A stretch of DNA of 64,000 bases from Aristolochia californica (GCA_029961685.1 JARWKL010000002.1:35618908-35682907); one strand, 5' to 3'. Shown: positions 45,256 through 56,190, counted from the stretch's first letter. Numbers and translations are program-made. Notes: generated by a model from the letters alone, not told the origin.

Positions 45256-45829
45256 TGTTGAAATCATTGCGCTAAAAGACTCGAACCTGTTAGGAAAGCA
45301 CAATAGGTAAATCCACAAGGACTGGCCTGGTCTATATAAATATCTCAACACTCCCCCGTACGGGACAACCCGTGAAATTCAAATTCGGGGCCCGTATAAA
45401 GCACGGGGAATATGTCATGGAAAGCGGTGGGAGCGGGATTCGAACACGGGACCAACCTGCTCTAATACCATGTAAAATTTAGGATCTCATGCAAAGAACT
45501 TTAAATCAACGAGGAAGAAGAAGAAGAAGGAGAAGAAGAGAGTTTGGATTAAGGGAAAAGAGGTTTGCATCAAAGTGAAATGATGGCTGGATGAATTTGT
45601 GGAAAGAGAGGAGAGTGCTTCAATGCTCTACCTCTTAGCCAATGCCTTTATTTATAGTCTTTACAATGCCCTTAGGGCTACAACTTGTTGAAATAAAAGA
45701 CATAAAAAGAACACATATTTACACCTCTATGCCATCTTTAAGTGAAGTATCAAAATTCACACATGTGCAACTCCTTTGACATGTGCGTTTCTTGCCTTGA
45801 GCTTGTGGGTTTGAACCCATCTTCCAACA
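45256..45829 (-). mobile_element. Nested short LTR composite with unlike LTRs
   Basis: On minus: a ~356-bp LTR (45829-45474, ending CCTAAATTTTACA) of the type seen at 113-376, PBS TGGTATTAGAGCAGG, ~110 bp with GTTCGAATCCCGC, a purine run (GTACGGGGGAG), then a 95-bp LTR (45350-45256) of the TRIM type found at 39101 and 40885. Flanks AATCT and GAGCT do not match. It splits the coding-like sequence of Cap-LTR. Confidence 0.6.
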
Positions 45830-46376
45830 GAGCTAAATTCAATGGCAATTGATACGTGAACTCTTGCTTGAAAGGCAGTGGCTTTGAGGCTCAAGAACCC
45901 TTTCCTCCAGAGGCAATCCACACAAAAGGAGGGTAATCTTCTTCATAATGAATATCATCAGTCGGTTTATCAAGGTTAAACAACGAAGAATATGAAATAC
46001 GTCCATCATCCAAGCGTGCAACAGAAATTGGAAGAGGTTCACTACTGTTGTTCTCAACAGTAGAAATAAAACAACATCCAAAAAAAAATTTCTATCACTC
46101 CCGACATCCACAAAAAAATTCCATCTCGGAATTCATACACACAAACAAGAATTTCGTCAAAATGGTTTTGTTTCTCTGCTTCTTGGAACATAAAACCACC
46201 AGGCCAAAAATTCGAGCAGTGTCACTGCTACTCCGCCCCTTGGAGCCCCTTCACCCCTTTGGGGCTTCTCCGCTTGTTGATTTTCTAAGAGGGAGGTGTC
46301 TCAAAGTTGTTTGTGTCGCCCGTGGAAGACGTGTGTCCTCCCATGAGAAGGGGGTTGTGGAATACCCCTCGGATTT
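45830..46376 (-). other. Cap-LTR interior, coding-like sequence, unassigned
   Basis: Minus strand includes PISVARLDDGRISYSSLF and DDIHYEEDYPPFVWIASGGK (about 46040-45890), interrupted by a stop. No family is recognised. GC-rich sequence at 46200-46370 has no readable frame. Confidence 0.35.
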
Positions 46377-46781
46377 TCAAAAATCAGGGTTCCCACCGTC
46401 TGATTGTTGAAGGTTTGAGTTCGAATTCGATTTTGAGGTCTCACCCTCATCCACAGCGACTTCGGCTAGTGAACAGTAGGACAACGATTTCCCTGCTCGG
46501 GAAATTTTTAATTTATCTAGCCCATGGCCTGTCTTCCCGTCCGAGACAGCGTCTTCTGCCTTTTCTTTTGTGAATTTTTCGTGCTCAGAGGATTTAGGTC
46601 GTATGACCTTCTTTTTTGCAGCATTGAGATACCTCTTCGTTGCAGAAATTTCTCGTCTACGCATTCCCTCACATATTTCTTCCAATAAATCAAGTATGGC
46701 AATATATTTTTCTTGGAACGAAGAATCGCCCATTGTGTTCTCACTCTGATACCAGTTGTTATAGTCCCGGATCTGATACAT
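46377..46781 (-). CDS. Cap-LTR leader ORF
   Basis: 134 codons. The frame opens 5' of the PBS inside the LTR; the likely start is the ATG just after the PBS (MGDSSFQEKYIAILDLLEEI). It is charged and helical (KRYLNAAKKKVIRPKSSEHE), with a Ser/Asn-rich tail. Its position suits a gag remnant, but it has no CCHC knuckle and no match that I recognise. Confidence 0.4.
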   Translation of the reverse strand: MYQIRDYNNWYQSENTMGDSSFQEKYIAILDLLEEICEGMRRREISATKRYLNAAKKKVIRPKSSEHEKFTKEKAEDAVSDGKTGHGLDKLKISRAGKSLSYCSLAEVAVDEGETSKSNSNSNLQQSDGGNPDF

Positions 46782-47107
46782 GGATTCGTAGGGAGGAAGA
46801 AGAGAAAGACGAAAATCAAGCCCAAGGGAAGCTTGAAAATCCTAGGTTCGTTAAGGAGAACGCACACCCCTGAGCTCGTTGAGAAGAACTCAAAAACCCT
46901 GGTTACTCTAAATCAATGTTTCTCTTTCTCATTACTTTTACCCCTTAAATAGGGTTCACCCTAACAATGTTTAAGATGAAATATTACAAAAATATTCCTA
47001 TAAATAAAATATTCTAAAAATACCCCTGTCATTTTACTTCTTTAACTGAAATAAAAAAAAAATAAATTATAAAATAATTAAAGTAATAATATTATTAAGT
47101 GAATAAT
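46757..47107 (-). repeat. Cap-LTR 5' LTR, outer end degraded
   Basis: TGTTATAGTCCCGGATCTGA and following ~330 bp align with 42544-42901. The outer ~20 bp diverge. Confidence 0.75.
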
Positions 47108-47619
47108 AGGATTTTTATGATTTCAATTCGATGAGTAAATAATGGCGACGCTTACGACTGTTCGGACCTACTCGCGTGCAGTCTCTCTCTGTCAGGAGAC
47201 AAGCTAATTTTACGGTGCAACGTACCTGGTCATGCTGGCATCGTGGGGATGGACCTTTGTAATTGAGATTAGAAAAAAGCGTGGTTGAGAAGCTGATCCG
47301 TGTCTCACGTGGGATCGTTCTTAGTGATTGGTACGACTAATGGACAAGAATCGATCGGCCTTGCGTGTACATTATGGAGATAATTCTGTAGCAACATGAT
47401 CAACGATTGGCTACAAAAATTGCCCTTCTTGGTCGCTTTTCAACGAAATAATTGTTTGAATCTGGTTTACGAAAGTAATTTCCACCAAAACCTAATGGCA
47501 AATATTTGATATCGTTTGTCAATGAAAAAAACACTAAAAATATCTCATCGCCCGTCTTTTTATCCGGAGGCTGCGGAATCTTCAGTCTCGGACCTCACGC
47601 ACGGCGCTCGAACTCACCC
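47108..47619 (+). promoter_or_regulatory. Upstream region of the subtilase gene
   Basis: About 500 bp between the Cap-LTR end and the subtilase start. GC content rises towards the gene. The open frame extends 38 codons upstream of the chosen ATG to 47506, but that part lacks a signal-peptide-like sequence. No certain TATA box was picked. Confidence 0.5.
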
Positions 47620-49941
47620 ATGGCGATGGCGAATCTCTGGCCCTCCTTCCTTCTCCTTTTCGTATTATTCACTTCCTCCCGCACTCTCTCCGATCGCGAT
47701 CAGACGACCTACATAGTTCACGTGGCCAAATCCCTGAAACCTGATAACATCCTTTCCCACCATCACTGGTACTCCGCCGCGGTCGAGTCTCTCCCTCAAT
47801 CGCAGCAACCCGCCCAAATCCTTTACACGTACGACCATGCTGTGCAAGGTTTCGCCGTCCGTCTCGCCCCTTTTCAGGCCGTCGCACTCAGATCTCTCCC
47901 CGGCGTTCTAAACGTCGTTCCTGAGCGAATCCACCATGTCCATACCACGCGCACCCCACACTTCCTGGGCCTACAGGACGGCTTTGGACTCTGGCCAAAC
48001 TCTGACTACGCCGATGATGTTATCGTCGGCATGTTGGATACCGGAATTTGGCCGGAGCTCCGGAGCTTTTCCGATGAAGGACTTTCGGAGGTTCCGTCCG
48101 GATGGAAAGGCACCTGCGAGGATACCAAGGATTTTCCGGCGTCTTTGTGCAATAAGAAATTGATCGGCGCCAGGTCTTTCTACAAAGGGTACGAAGCCTA
48201 CAGGCGCAGACCTATCGACGAGTCCTCAGAGTCGAAATCTCCCAGGGATACCGAAGGGCACGGGACTCACACTGCCTCCACGGCGGCGGGGTCATTAGTT
48301 CACGATGCAGGATTCTTTCAGTACGCTAAAGGAGAAGCTCGGGGGATGGCGACCAAAGCCCGAATCGCGGCTTACAAAATCTGTTGGAAGGTGGGCTGCT
48401 TCGATTCGGATATTCTCGCCGCCATGGATCAGGCCGTGGCCGACAGGGTCCATGTCATTTCACTCTCCGTCGGGAGCGGCGGATACGCCCCACGCTACGT
48501 CGATGATTCGATCGCCATCGGAGCGTTCGGGGCCATGCAAAACGGGGTAGTGGTCTCCTGCTCGGCGGGTAACTCGGGGCCTGGACCCTATACTGCAGTT
48601 AACATTGCTCCATGGATCCTGACAGTGGGGGCCTCAACAATTGACAGAGAATTCCCAGCCGATGTCGTTATTGGAGATGGAAACGTCTATAGCGGTGTGT
48701 CTCTTTATTCGGGAGATAGGCTCGACTCGTCTAACAACTATTCAGTCGTCTACGGCGGTGACTGTGGGAGCAGCTACTGCTATACTGGTCGCCTCAACCC
48801 TTCCAAGGTTGCCGGAAAAATAGTTGTTTGTGTGCGTGGTGGAAACGCTAGGGTAGAGAAGGGGAGTGCGGTCAAGATGGCCGGTGGCGTCGGTATGATC
48901 CTCGCAAACACAGCAGAGAGTGGCGAGGAGCTTATCGCCGATTCCCACCTCATCCCTGCTACTATGGTCGGTGAGGCTGCAGGCAGCAAGATCCTCTCAT
49001 ATGTAAGATCCGATCCTTCACCAGTTGCTACAATCCTCTTCAGGGGAACCGTGATTGGACCTAGTCCGGCGGCGCCTAAGGTCGCGGCCTTCTCCAGCCG
49101 AGGGCCCAACTATCGGTCCCCGGAGATCCTGAAGCCGGATGTGATCGCCCCCGGTGTTAACATCTTGGCCGGATGGACGGGAGCTTCGGCTCCAACTGAC
49201 CTGGACATCGACCTGAGGCGGGTGGAATTTAACATCATCTCTGGGACATCCATGTCCTGCCCCCACGTCAGCGGCTTAGCAGCTTTGCTTAGGAAGGCTT
49301 TCCCGAAATGGAGTCCCGCTGCCATCAAATCCGCCCTCATGACCACGGCATACAACACAGATAACTCAGGCAAGGTCATCATGGATCTCGCCACCGGTGG
49401 CGAGTCTACACCCTTCGTGCGCGGGGCCGGGCACGTTGACCCGAACAGAGCCCTCGATCCGGGTCTGGTGTACGACATCCTGGAAACAGACTACATCGGA
49501 TTCCTCTGCGCAAGTGGGTACAGCAAATGGGACATAGCCGTGTTTGTGAAGGACCCGACAGGCGTGGATTGCTCGGAGTTCGCGACCTTGGGCACTCCCG
49601 GAAATCTTAACTACCCCTCCTTCGCGGTGGTGTTCGAGCCAGGACGGGAAATAGTAAATTACAAGCGGGTGGTGACGAACGTGGGCGGGTCTGCAGACGC
49701 TGTTTATGATGTGAAGGTGGAGGGGCCATCCTTCGTGGAAATCAAAGTCTCGCCCAGCAAGCTCGTCTTCAGCGAGGAGAAGAAGAGCTTGAGTTACGTT
49801 GTCACTTTCTTGTCTCTGAGCGATCAGGAGCCGGGGCTGGCCAGTGCGACGTTCGGTTCCATCACTTGGAGCGACGGCCACCACGTCGTCCGAAGCCCCG
49901 TTGCCTTCCAATGGCGCGGTGGATGGGCGGCCTCGATCTGA
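47620..49941 (+). CDS. SBT1.4: Subtilisin-like serine protease, SBT1.4-like
   Basis: 773 residues in one exon. Signal peptide about 1-22 (LWPSFLLLFVLFTSS), inhibitor I9 prodomain about 30-108 (TYIVHV to VHT), maturation probably before TTRTPHFLGL. The S8 domain has Asp140 (DTGIW), His214 (GHGTH), oxyanion Asn318 (SAGN) and Ser544 (GTSMS). A protease-associated domain is inserted between Asn and Ser (about 350-480, with GKIVVCVRGGNARVEKG), and an Fn3-like domain follows from about 650 (NYPSFAVVF, RVVTNVG). Length, lack of introns and near-complete motif match fit Arabidopsis SBT1.4, a secreted apoplastic protease linked to leaf senescence. The ATG chosen gives a normal secretion signal. GC-rich codon use contrasts with the AT-rich surroundings. 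No lesion is seen, so it is presumably active. Confidence 0.95.
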   Translation: MAMANLWPSFLLLFVLFTSSRTLSDRDQTTYIVHVAKSLKPDNILSHHHWYSAAVESLPQSQQPAQILYTYDHAVQGFAVRLAPFQAVALRSLPGVLNVVPERIHHVHTTRTPHFLGLQDGFGLWPNSDYADDVIVGMLDTGIWPELRSFSDEGLSEVPSGWKGTCEDTKDFPASLCNKKLIGARSFYKGYEAYRRRPIDESSESKSPRDTEGHGTHTASTAAGSLVHDAGFFQYAKGEARGMATKARIAAYKICWKVGCFDSDILAAMDQAVADRVHVISLSVGSGGYAPRYVDDSIAIGAFGAMQNGVVVSCSAGNSGPGPYTAVNIAPWILTVGASTIDREFPADVVIGDGNVYSGVSLYSGDRLDSSNNYSVVYGGDCGSSYCYTGRLNPSKVAGKIVVCVRGGNARVEKGSAVKMAGGVGMILANTAESGEELIADSHLIPATMVGEAAGSKILSYVRSDPSPVATILFRGTVIGPSPAAPKVAAFSSRGPNYRSPEILKPDVIAPGVNILAGWTGASAPTDLDIDLRRVEFNIISGTSMSCPHVSGLAALLRKAFPKWSPAAIKSALMTTAYNTDNSGKVIMDLATGGESTPFVRGAGHVDPNRALDPGLVYDILETDYIGFLCASGYSKWDIAVFVKDPTGVDCSEFATLGTPGNLNYPSFAVVFEPGREIVNYKRVVTNVGGSADAVYDVKVEGPSFVEIKVSPSKLVFSEEKKSLSYVVTFLSLSDQEPGLASATFGSITWSDGHHVVRSPVAFQWRGGWAASI

Positions 49942-50604
49942 GAAATTTAGATCTGGTTGTCAGGCCGTGGATGCCGTGGTAATTTGGAGGCACATATGGG
50001 ATTGGTCGATCTCGAAAGAATTGTTTTCACTACATATTTTATTCCAAATAGGAGGCTGGTGGGTATGTTTCGAATTTCATAACTTTTGAGATGGTCAAAT
50101 TTCAATCTTTGAAAAGTCCGTTGTACATTACTAAAATATGTTCACTTCCTGTATTTTTTTTATTTTTTTTTGCTTATTTCTCTGATCTATGACCCAAGCC
50201 TTGTCATGTGTCTACGTGCTTCATTACAATTGGGCCTCTTGGTGACTTTGATTGGAATTTTGTATCATTAAAATAGTTACAAATAGTTTTCATAAGTTGC
50301 CCAGAATTTCTTAATTTAAATTTAATTGGTGCCATTATTAGAAATTGTTTAGAAAATTCAATTTTGCTTAATTGCTATTAGTATAATTTCGAAAGAAATA
50401 ATTGAAAATCATATTTTGAGCATACAAGTTACAAGGTCAACTAAGGTTAAATTCTATATCATAGAAACATTTTGCTTAAATTATTTAATCTATAACTTAT
50501 TTTGAGCTATGAGATCGGCTATTAGAGGTAGTAGAAACAAAAAAATTTAATCATAGCCAAATATGATATCATCCACATAGACTTGGACAATTTGATCGTG
50601 AGTC
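49942..50604 (+). other. 3' flank of the subtilase gene, nothing recognised
   Basis: AT-rich unique-looking sequence with probable 3' UTR. No repeat family or reading frame supported. Confidence 0.5.
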
Positions 50605-51037
50605 ATGGTGAATAGGCTCGGCTCAGCTCGAGCTCGAGTTCGAAATATTTAAATCAAACTCAGCTCGAACATAGGCAAGTTCAGGTTCAGGTTTGGCTAT
50701 GTTTCCCCTAGCAAGAGGAGGGGGTCTAGCGGTGTCGGCGAGGAGTTGTCGTTGGAGCTAACAGCTATGACGGAGGCGGCAACGACAAAAGAAACGACAA
50801 AGGCAGACGAGAAGAGGAAGAATTCCTCCCCCCACTCTCAGCTCCTGTCTGCCGATCCCGATTCCCAAACCCTCGTTAAGTTAACGAGTTGGTTCGTGAG
50901 CTTTCGAACCGAACCATGGTTCGGTCGAGCTCGACACAGACAAACCTTATTTGGATTTGGATAAATCGAATCGAACTGAGTCGGAATTGAGCCAAGCTCG
51001 AACCGCTCACGAACTGGCTCGATTAGATGCCACCCCT
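50605..51037. repeat. hAT relic related to the element at 57153
   Basis: 50610-50690 shares GCTCGGCTC, TCGAAATATTTAAATCAAxCT and GAACATAGGCA with 59195-59270. The right end reads ATGCCACCCCTA, as in that element. The left terminus is missing and the interior is rearranged, so it is a truncated copy. Confidence 0.65.
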
Positions 51038-51145
51038 AACTTAGGGCAGTGCCCGCTATTTTCTACACGATCTAAGTGACGTTCGTTCTGAGATCAACAT
51101 TGTTAATACTTTGTTGCTACTAGACTTCTCTCCATAGCAGTTTTA

Positions 51146-51497
51146 GGTGGGGTTAGTGCACTTTGAAAGTGAATTATTTAATGTAAGTGAAAGTTGTGAA
51201 TTACTTTTTTGTATTAGTGTGTGTAATAGAAAATATTGTAAACAATAATTTTTTGTGTTAGTATATAGTAAAAATTACCATGGAAAGTGCAAAAGAAATT
51301 TATTAATAAAATAATTTAATAAATTTATTTTCTAGTGAAAGTGATTTTTGACTTTGACTTTGAGGACTAATTTTTTGTGTTAGTATATAGTAAAAATTAG
51401 AGTGGAAAGTATATAAGAGATTTATTAATAAAATAATTTAATAAATTTATTTTCTAGTGAAAGTGATTTGACTTTGACTTTGATGAGTAACCGGGCC
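51146..51497. mobile_element. Tourist-like (PIF/Harbinger) MITE upstream of NAA10
   Basis: 352 bp flanked by TTA on both sides (51143-51145 and 51498-51500). Ends are GGTGGGGTTAGTGCACTTTG and, inverted, GGCCCGGTTACTCATCAAAG, an imperfect TIR. Inside are two ~120-bp direct copies (about 51248-51369 and 51370-51489) sharing TTTTTTGTGTTAGTATATAG and TTATTTTCTAGTGAAAGTGA. It lies about 145 bp before the NAA10 start codon, so it may sit in the promoter or leader. Confidence 0.6.
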
Positions 51498-51642
51498 TTA
51501 TTCTTCTGGTTAATCACATTTTCGATTTTGTTCCATACTTCCGTTCGCCTGTGGGGAAGCACGCACGATAGACGGGAAGCCAGAGCAAGGCCTCTTTGTT
51601 GTCGAGTAGCGTCGAGGCAACGCCGAGGAAAGGGCAACAAAG

Positions 51643-52200
51643 ATGGTTTGTATTCGTCAGGCAACCATCGACGATCTATTGGCGATGCAAGCTTGCAACC
51701 TCCTCTGCTTGCCGGAGAACTACCAGATGAAGTACTACTTCTACCACATCCTCTCTTGGCCGCAGCTCCTCTACGTCGCCGAGGACTATGGTGGCCGCAT
51801 CGTCGGATATGTCCTCGCTAAGATGGAGGAGGAGAGCTCTGAGTGCCATGGCCACATCACCTCCCTCGCCGTCCTTCGCACCCACCGCAAGCTTGGTCTT
51901 GCCACCAAGCTCATGACCGCCGCACAGAACGCCATGGAACAGGTCTTCGGAGCCGAGTATGTGTCTCTCCACGTACGCCGGAGCAATCGTGCCGCCTTCA
52001 ATCTTTATACGGTGACGTTAGGCTACAAGATACATGACGTGGAGGCAAAGTATTATGCAGATGGGGAGGATGCCTATGACATGAGGAAGCAGCTTAAGGG
52101 CAAGCATCATCATCATCACGGTCATGCTCACCATCATGGGGCTTGTTGTTCAAGTCATGAGGGAAAGGGGGTAGAGGCGAAAGCTGGGTCTGCCGAATGA
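51643..52200 (+). CDS. NAA10: N-alpha-acetyltransferase 10, catalytic subunit of NatA
   Basis: 185 residues in one exon, almost co-linear with Arabidopsis NAA10. It acetylates the N-termini of nascent proteins after Met removal, at the ribosome together with NAA15. The GNAT fold runs about 1-150: [20 protein letters not shown] (helix 1 with the NatA-specific Leu-rich segment), [39 protein letters not shown] with the acetyl-CoA binding R-x-x-G-x-A motif, [16 protein letters not shown] and [12 protein letters not shown]. The tail is His-rich ([12 protein letters not shown]), as in plant homologues, then acidic/Ala-rich. ATG context AAAGATGGT and MVCIR match the family start. No stops or frameshifts. 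If the orthologue is intron-containing, this could be a retrogene, but it looks functional. Confidence 0.95.
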   Translation: MVCIRQATIDDLLAMQACNLLCLPENYQMKYYFYHILSWPQLLYVAEDYGGRIVGYVLAKMEEESSECHGHITSLAVLRTHRKLGLATKLMTAAQNAMEQVFGAEYVSLHVRRSNRAAFNLYTVTLGYKIHDVEAKYYADGEDAYDMRKQLKGKHHHHHGHAHHHGACCSSHEGKGVEAKAGSAE

Positions 52201-53019
52201 GTTAGAGGTGGAGGTAATGTGGTGGTCTCCAGTTCGATAGATTATTGTCCGTAAATGTCCAACTATTCGACTTTACCTGTGCTTGTACGTTTTATTATAG
52301 TTCCACCAAATTACTGTTCGATAACTGTGTTGTGGTGATAGTGGGAAGTGTTTTTGTTTCATAATTAAGGATTCTTATCTGTGGAGGTGACTCTCTGATC
52401 TCTAAGTTTTTCTGCCTCTCCTTTTGTAGCACTGAATTTTGTAGATTATTGAGTTTGTATTACTTGTGCTTTTACCTGTTGAATCTCTACAATGCAGCCG
52501 TCATATGCAAAATCTGTCAGTTGCTATTAAGGAATTGGTGCCTTGAGATGTTCCCAGAAGTTGATATGGCAATCATGATGAATTTGTACTGACTAAATTT
52601 GTACTTCCAATGTTTGGGATATGAACCTGTCACATCGTCTAGACTCTTAATAGTGAGTGTTGAGAGTGGCATTTGGAGGCTTAGAGATTGATGAATAAAC
52701 TCCATTCATCAATTTGTGAGCATTATAATCACTATAGCATGACTTGGGCCTTTGGCTCAGTGTCAAATTGGCGGATTTCAAGTGTGAGGTATCGAGTGCA
52801 AGTTTCACCAGGGGTAAGGGGTCTGTGCTCGTGTATAAGCAACATTGGAAACAAAAATTCATAATTTCTTTAGCCTTGTCCAGCAAGTAGAGGTAAGCAA
52901 CATGAATTATTTCCCTTCGTCCATTCCATCATTTTATTATTCCATTCTTTGATTGCCTTCTAGTTTTTTCTCACCATTGGAGTCCTTGATATTTTCTGTT
53001 ATGCTCTTCTTCTTGCCAG
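52201..53019 (+). other. 3' flank of NAA10, nothing recognised
   Basis: Probable 3' UTR followed by intergenic AT-rich DNA. No supported gene or repeat. Confidence 0.5.
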
Positions 53020-54480
53020 TCCATCAAAACAGTTGATGAGCATTTCTTCCTAGAGCAGTATTAGGTTGACTCTCACATGTCCAAACCATCTGAGCTGACA
53101 CATCCACTTTCTTCTTGTCTCTTTATGCTCTCTAATATGTTCACTTCTAATATTGTGCTTTTTTTTGGATTGTTATTCATCCATTGCAAGCAATCTTATT
53201 TGTGCTGCAGTCAACTTTAGAAGACGTCACTTTTCCATTGCCCCACATGCTGCTTCGTAAGCCATGCTGGGTCCAATCTATTTCGTATACAAATCTTTGC
53301 TTTCACCATATGTATGGTAGACCTAGACTTAGTATTATGGGTTTTAGTCTTTGAGTCAATCTTCCAGTACTTATTCTATGAGATTTTTTGTATCTCTATT
53401 TTCTTTTGAATGATAGAATTTTTTTGGCTTTATTCTGTTAGCAAATTCTTCGATGCAGTTATATCAATTAAGAAACCAGAAGGTTCACTTTGCATGGACA
53501 TTGAGAAAAGTGAACACTTGTGTGATAGTTTCTTCACTGCTTTGTGAGAATTGACTAGGTCTCCTCTAAGGGATTTCAGAAGTTACGAATCAATTAAGAT
53601 AAATACTTATTTTATCTGCATGTTTTGACATGATAGACTAAGTTGTACTTTTTTCTTTTCCCAACAATCTGCTGAAAATTAAAAAAGAAGCCAGTCAAGT
53701 CCTCATTCACTCCTTTATCAAGATGTTATGATATTCAGTTTTTTTGGCTGTCCTGTTTCTCTTGGTCAGCTCTAGCAAGATATTTGTCATGCTGATTAAA
53801 TGCCAGAGATTTGAAATAAGCCAAATGGGATAGTCAAATAGTTGACCTCGTTATTCTTATGGTTAGATCAACATCGCATTTGTAGCTCATTGTTTGCACG
53901 CTAATTTAGATTCATTTTGGGATTTTGAAGCTGTTTTGTTTGTTGATAATGTTGTCAGCTCATATAGCCTTCTGGGAGAAGTGACACTTAAGGAGAGTGT
54001 TATAGTGATTCTTTTGTTTGAGCTTCTTTTATTGGCATCAGCAGTAGACGTTTCCAAGTTAAGAATGGCTTCTCAACCTAATTGTCTACTTAGGATTAAT
54101 AGGGAGCTGAATAACTTTTTTTCTATTTGGACTAGCAATGATGGACATCTGTAGCAAAGCAGTTGATGAAGCACTCCTAATAAATATAGTATCTGATTCT
54201 CTAACAAGTCCAAACTATCTTATCTGACGCTTCCATCTTCTTCTTGTCTATTCTGCTTTTGTGAAGTGTATTGTGCTTTTTATTTGGTTTTTCATCCATC
54301 ACAACATTATTATTTGTGCTAAACTCAACTTTGGAAAATATTCCTTTTCATTACCCAGCTATCACTCCATAACCATGCTTGGTCCATGTCCAATCTCTTT
54401 CATGTAAATCTTTGCTTGCAACTTATTAAGGCGCATGTAGACACAGTACTTTGGTTTCTAGTCTCCACATCAACCTAGTT
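53020..54480 (-). repeat. LINE-derived segment in two divergent copies
   Basis: 53020-53380 and 54153-54480 align over most of their length (CAGTTGATGA, CCAAAC(C/T)ATCT, TTATTTGTGCT, CAACTTT, CATGCT(G/T)GGTCCA, AAATCTTTGCTT). On minus the first copy reads QLRWFGHVR, the motif near the C-terminus of many plant LINE reverse transcriptase proteins. The 770 bp between the copies has no recognised feature. A reading frame at 53894-54154 (+) is not supported. Confidence 0.55.
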
Positions 54481-55250
54481 CAGGGGCATTTTGGTCATTT
54501 CCTCATCTCATACGGGATCTATCTCATTACAGCAAGCTATAATACTTGTCATGACTTTATGTTTATTCAAGTTTCACTTAATTCTGATATCTATTCATAG
54601 AGTTATGAGGATTTTTGTATTAATAATTGTCTTTTTATGTAAAATCCACTTAAGTGAATGATTAAAAGGGGAGCGCTTGATCTCTTTGAGCTCTAACCCA
54701 TTTTGACTCTTCTCCTCTCTATTTTCTCCCTTTTCCTCTTCTATTCTTTCCAATTTTACAAATTTACATGGTATTAGAGTGATAAAAGTCGGTTCACAGA
54801 GGTTCTTTTACTAGTTTCTTGGATTCTCTTTGCAGTTTTTCCTCCCTACAGAGAAGGCTTCAATCAGTTTCTGTATTGATAGGGTACAAGTCAGTTATTT
54901 TTTACTTTCTTTTCCTGCCATAACCAATTTGGCTGATGGTCTCTACTGCTAGTTGAGCATTATCATGCTTTATTGCCCATAGAAGGGTTCTCAATTGGAT
55001 CTCTACCACATTGATGCCTGTGTCATCCTTGTCTATCTGCATCAGCCCTCTAGTTGATGTTTTAGGTTGATGTGTATGAGGTTTGGTTGTACTTTGGTTG
55101 TAGTTGTTGTTTGTTATTGTGAAGTGTGGTTGTGCCCTAGTTTTGCAGTGTGTGGCTCACTTGACAAGCATTTGGGGAATCTGTGTTTATTGGAGTTTTG
55201 AGTTGACTGAATCATCTTGGATTTATTTGAAGTGCATCTCAAGGTACTGA

Positions 55251-56190
55251 ATGGCTGAATCTGGTAAGCAAATTGCTGTAATGAAGCCATATGAGAGCTT
55301 AAAGTGTAAATACTCTCACTCTATTCAGATCACTTCCATAAAATTGAATGGTTCCAGTTATGTGAATTGGTCTCGTTCTGTTCTCATGTTCTTAAAGGCA
55401 AAAAGGAAGGCCAAATATATTAGGGATGGTCCTCTTAATCCCATAACTGAAGATTGGGAGGATTAAGACAATCAAGTGATGACTTTGTTGGTCAACAACA
55501 TGAAATCCCATCTTACTGATCAAATTTTGAATTGTGCGATAGTAAAGGAGATGCAGAATATATTGGCCTTAATTTTGTCTCAGGAGAGCAATCTGTCAAG
55601 GATATATGAACTGTATATTCGATACTTTAATATGCAGAAAGGTGACAGATCAGGCACTGATTATTCCACAGAAATGAGGGGTGTCTTGTAGAAAATCTGC
55701 ACCTTTCATCTCTTTACTATGATGACAGATGGCATTTTTAAGGAAAAGAATCAGATTCATGTAGCAAGTTTTTTAGATGGTCTTGGATCTAAATATAATG
55801 CCATATGGGCATAGTTGTTAGAGAATGGTGATGTGATTACACTCGAACAAGCCTTTAACCAAGTCATTCGGTCGAAAGGGGCAGTAGCAGGTAGAAGTGA
55901 GACGGATATGAGACCTTCTGATGCAAATGCTCTCAACCTCAACTCATCATTTTAGTTAGTCTGAGTCTTGATGCTATGGGAGCAATAGTAGATGTTGTGG
56001 CAGAGATTCCTCTACCCGAGGCTATGGTCGTAGTGATAGAGGGGATAAGAAGTGTATCCATTATGGCCGAATAAACCACTTCCTTGATAAATGTTGGGAG
56101 AAGTTTGGTAAGCTAACATGGGTTAACTCTACTATGACAGGTAGGGACATGGCTTCTCATTTTGGTCCCCAAGAGGAAATTTAGTAGTTA
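55251..56190 (+). pseudogene. Copia-4 gag, broken
   Basis: Starts MAESGKQIAV and contains ITSIKLNGSSYVNWSRSVLM, typical of the UBN2/retrotran_gag N-terminus. Then come LVNNMKSHLTDQILNCAIVK, QIHVASFLDGLGSKYNAIWA and a knuckle-like CIHYGRINHFLDKC in which the second Cys is replaced by Tyr. At least four in-frame stops. Confidence 0.8.

Larger units (their letters stand above)
42544..47107 (-). mobile_element. Cap-LTR, non-autonomous LTR retrotransposon with captured host genes
   Basis: LTRs at 42544-42901 and 46757-about 47107 share TGTTATxGTCCCGGATCTGA and the following ~330 bp. On minus, a PBS-like CTGGTATCAGAGTGAGAAC follows the right LTR (46740-46755), and a polypurine CTTCCAGGGGG precedes the left one. 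Between them are a leader ORF, unassigned coding-like sequence, joined fragments of GH3, vacuolar sorting receptor and glutamate synthase genes, and a nested LTR composite. No pol is present. No convincing TSD is seen, because the outer end of the right LTR is degraded. Confidence 0.7.

Noticed and set aside
47665..49911. Several antisense frames across the subtilase gene
   Set aside because: Shadows of a GC-rich coding exon. The sense frame has all catalytic motifs.
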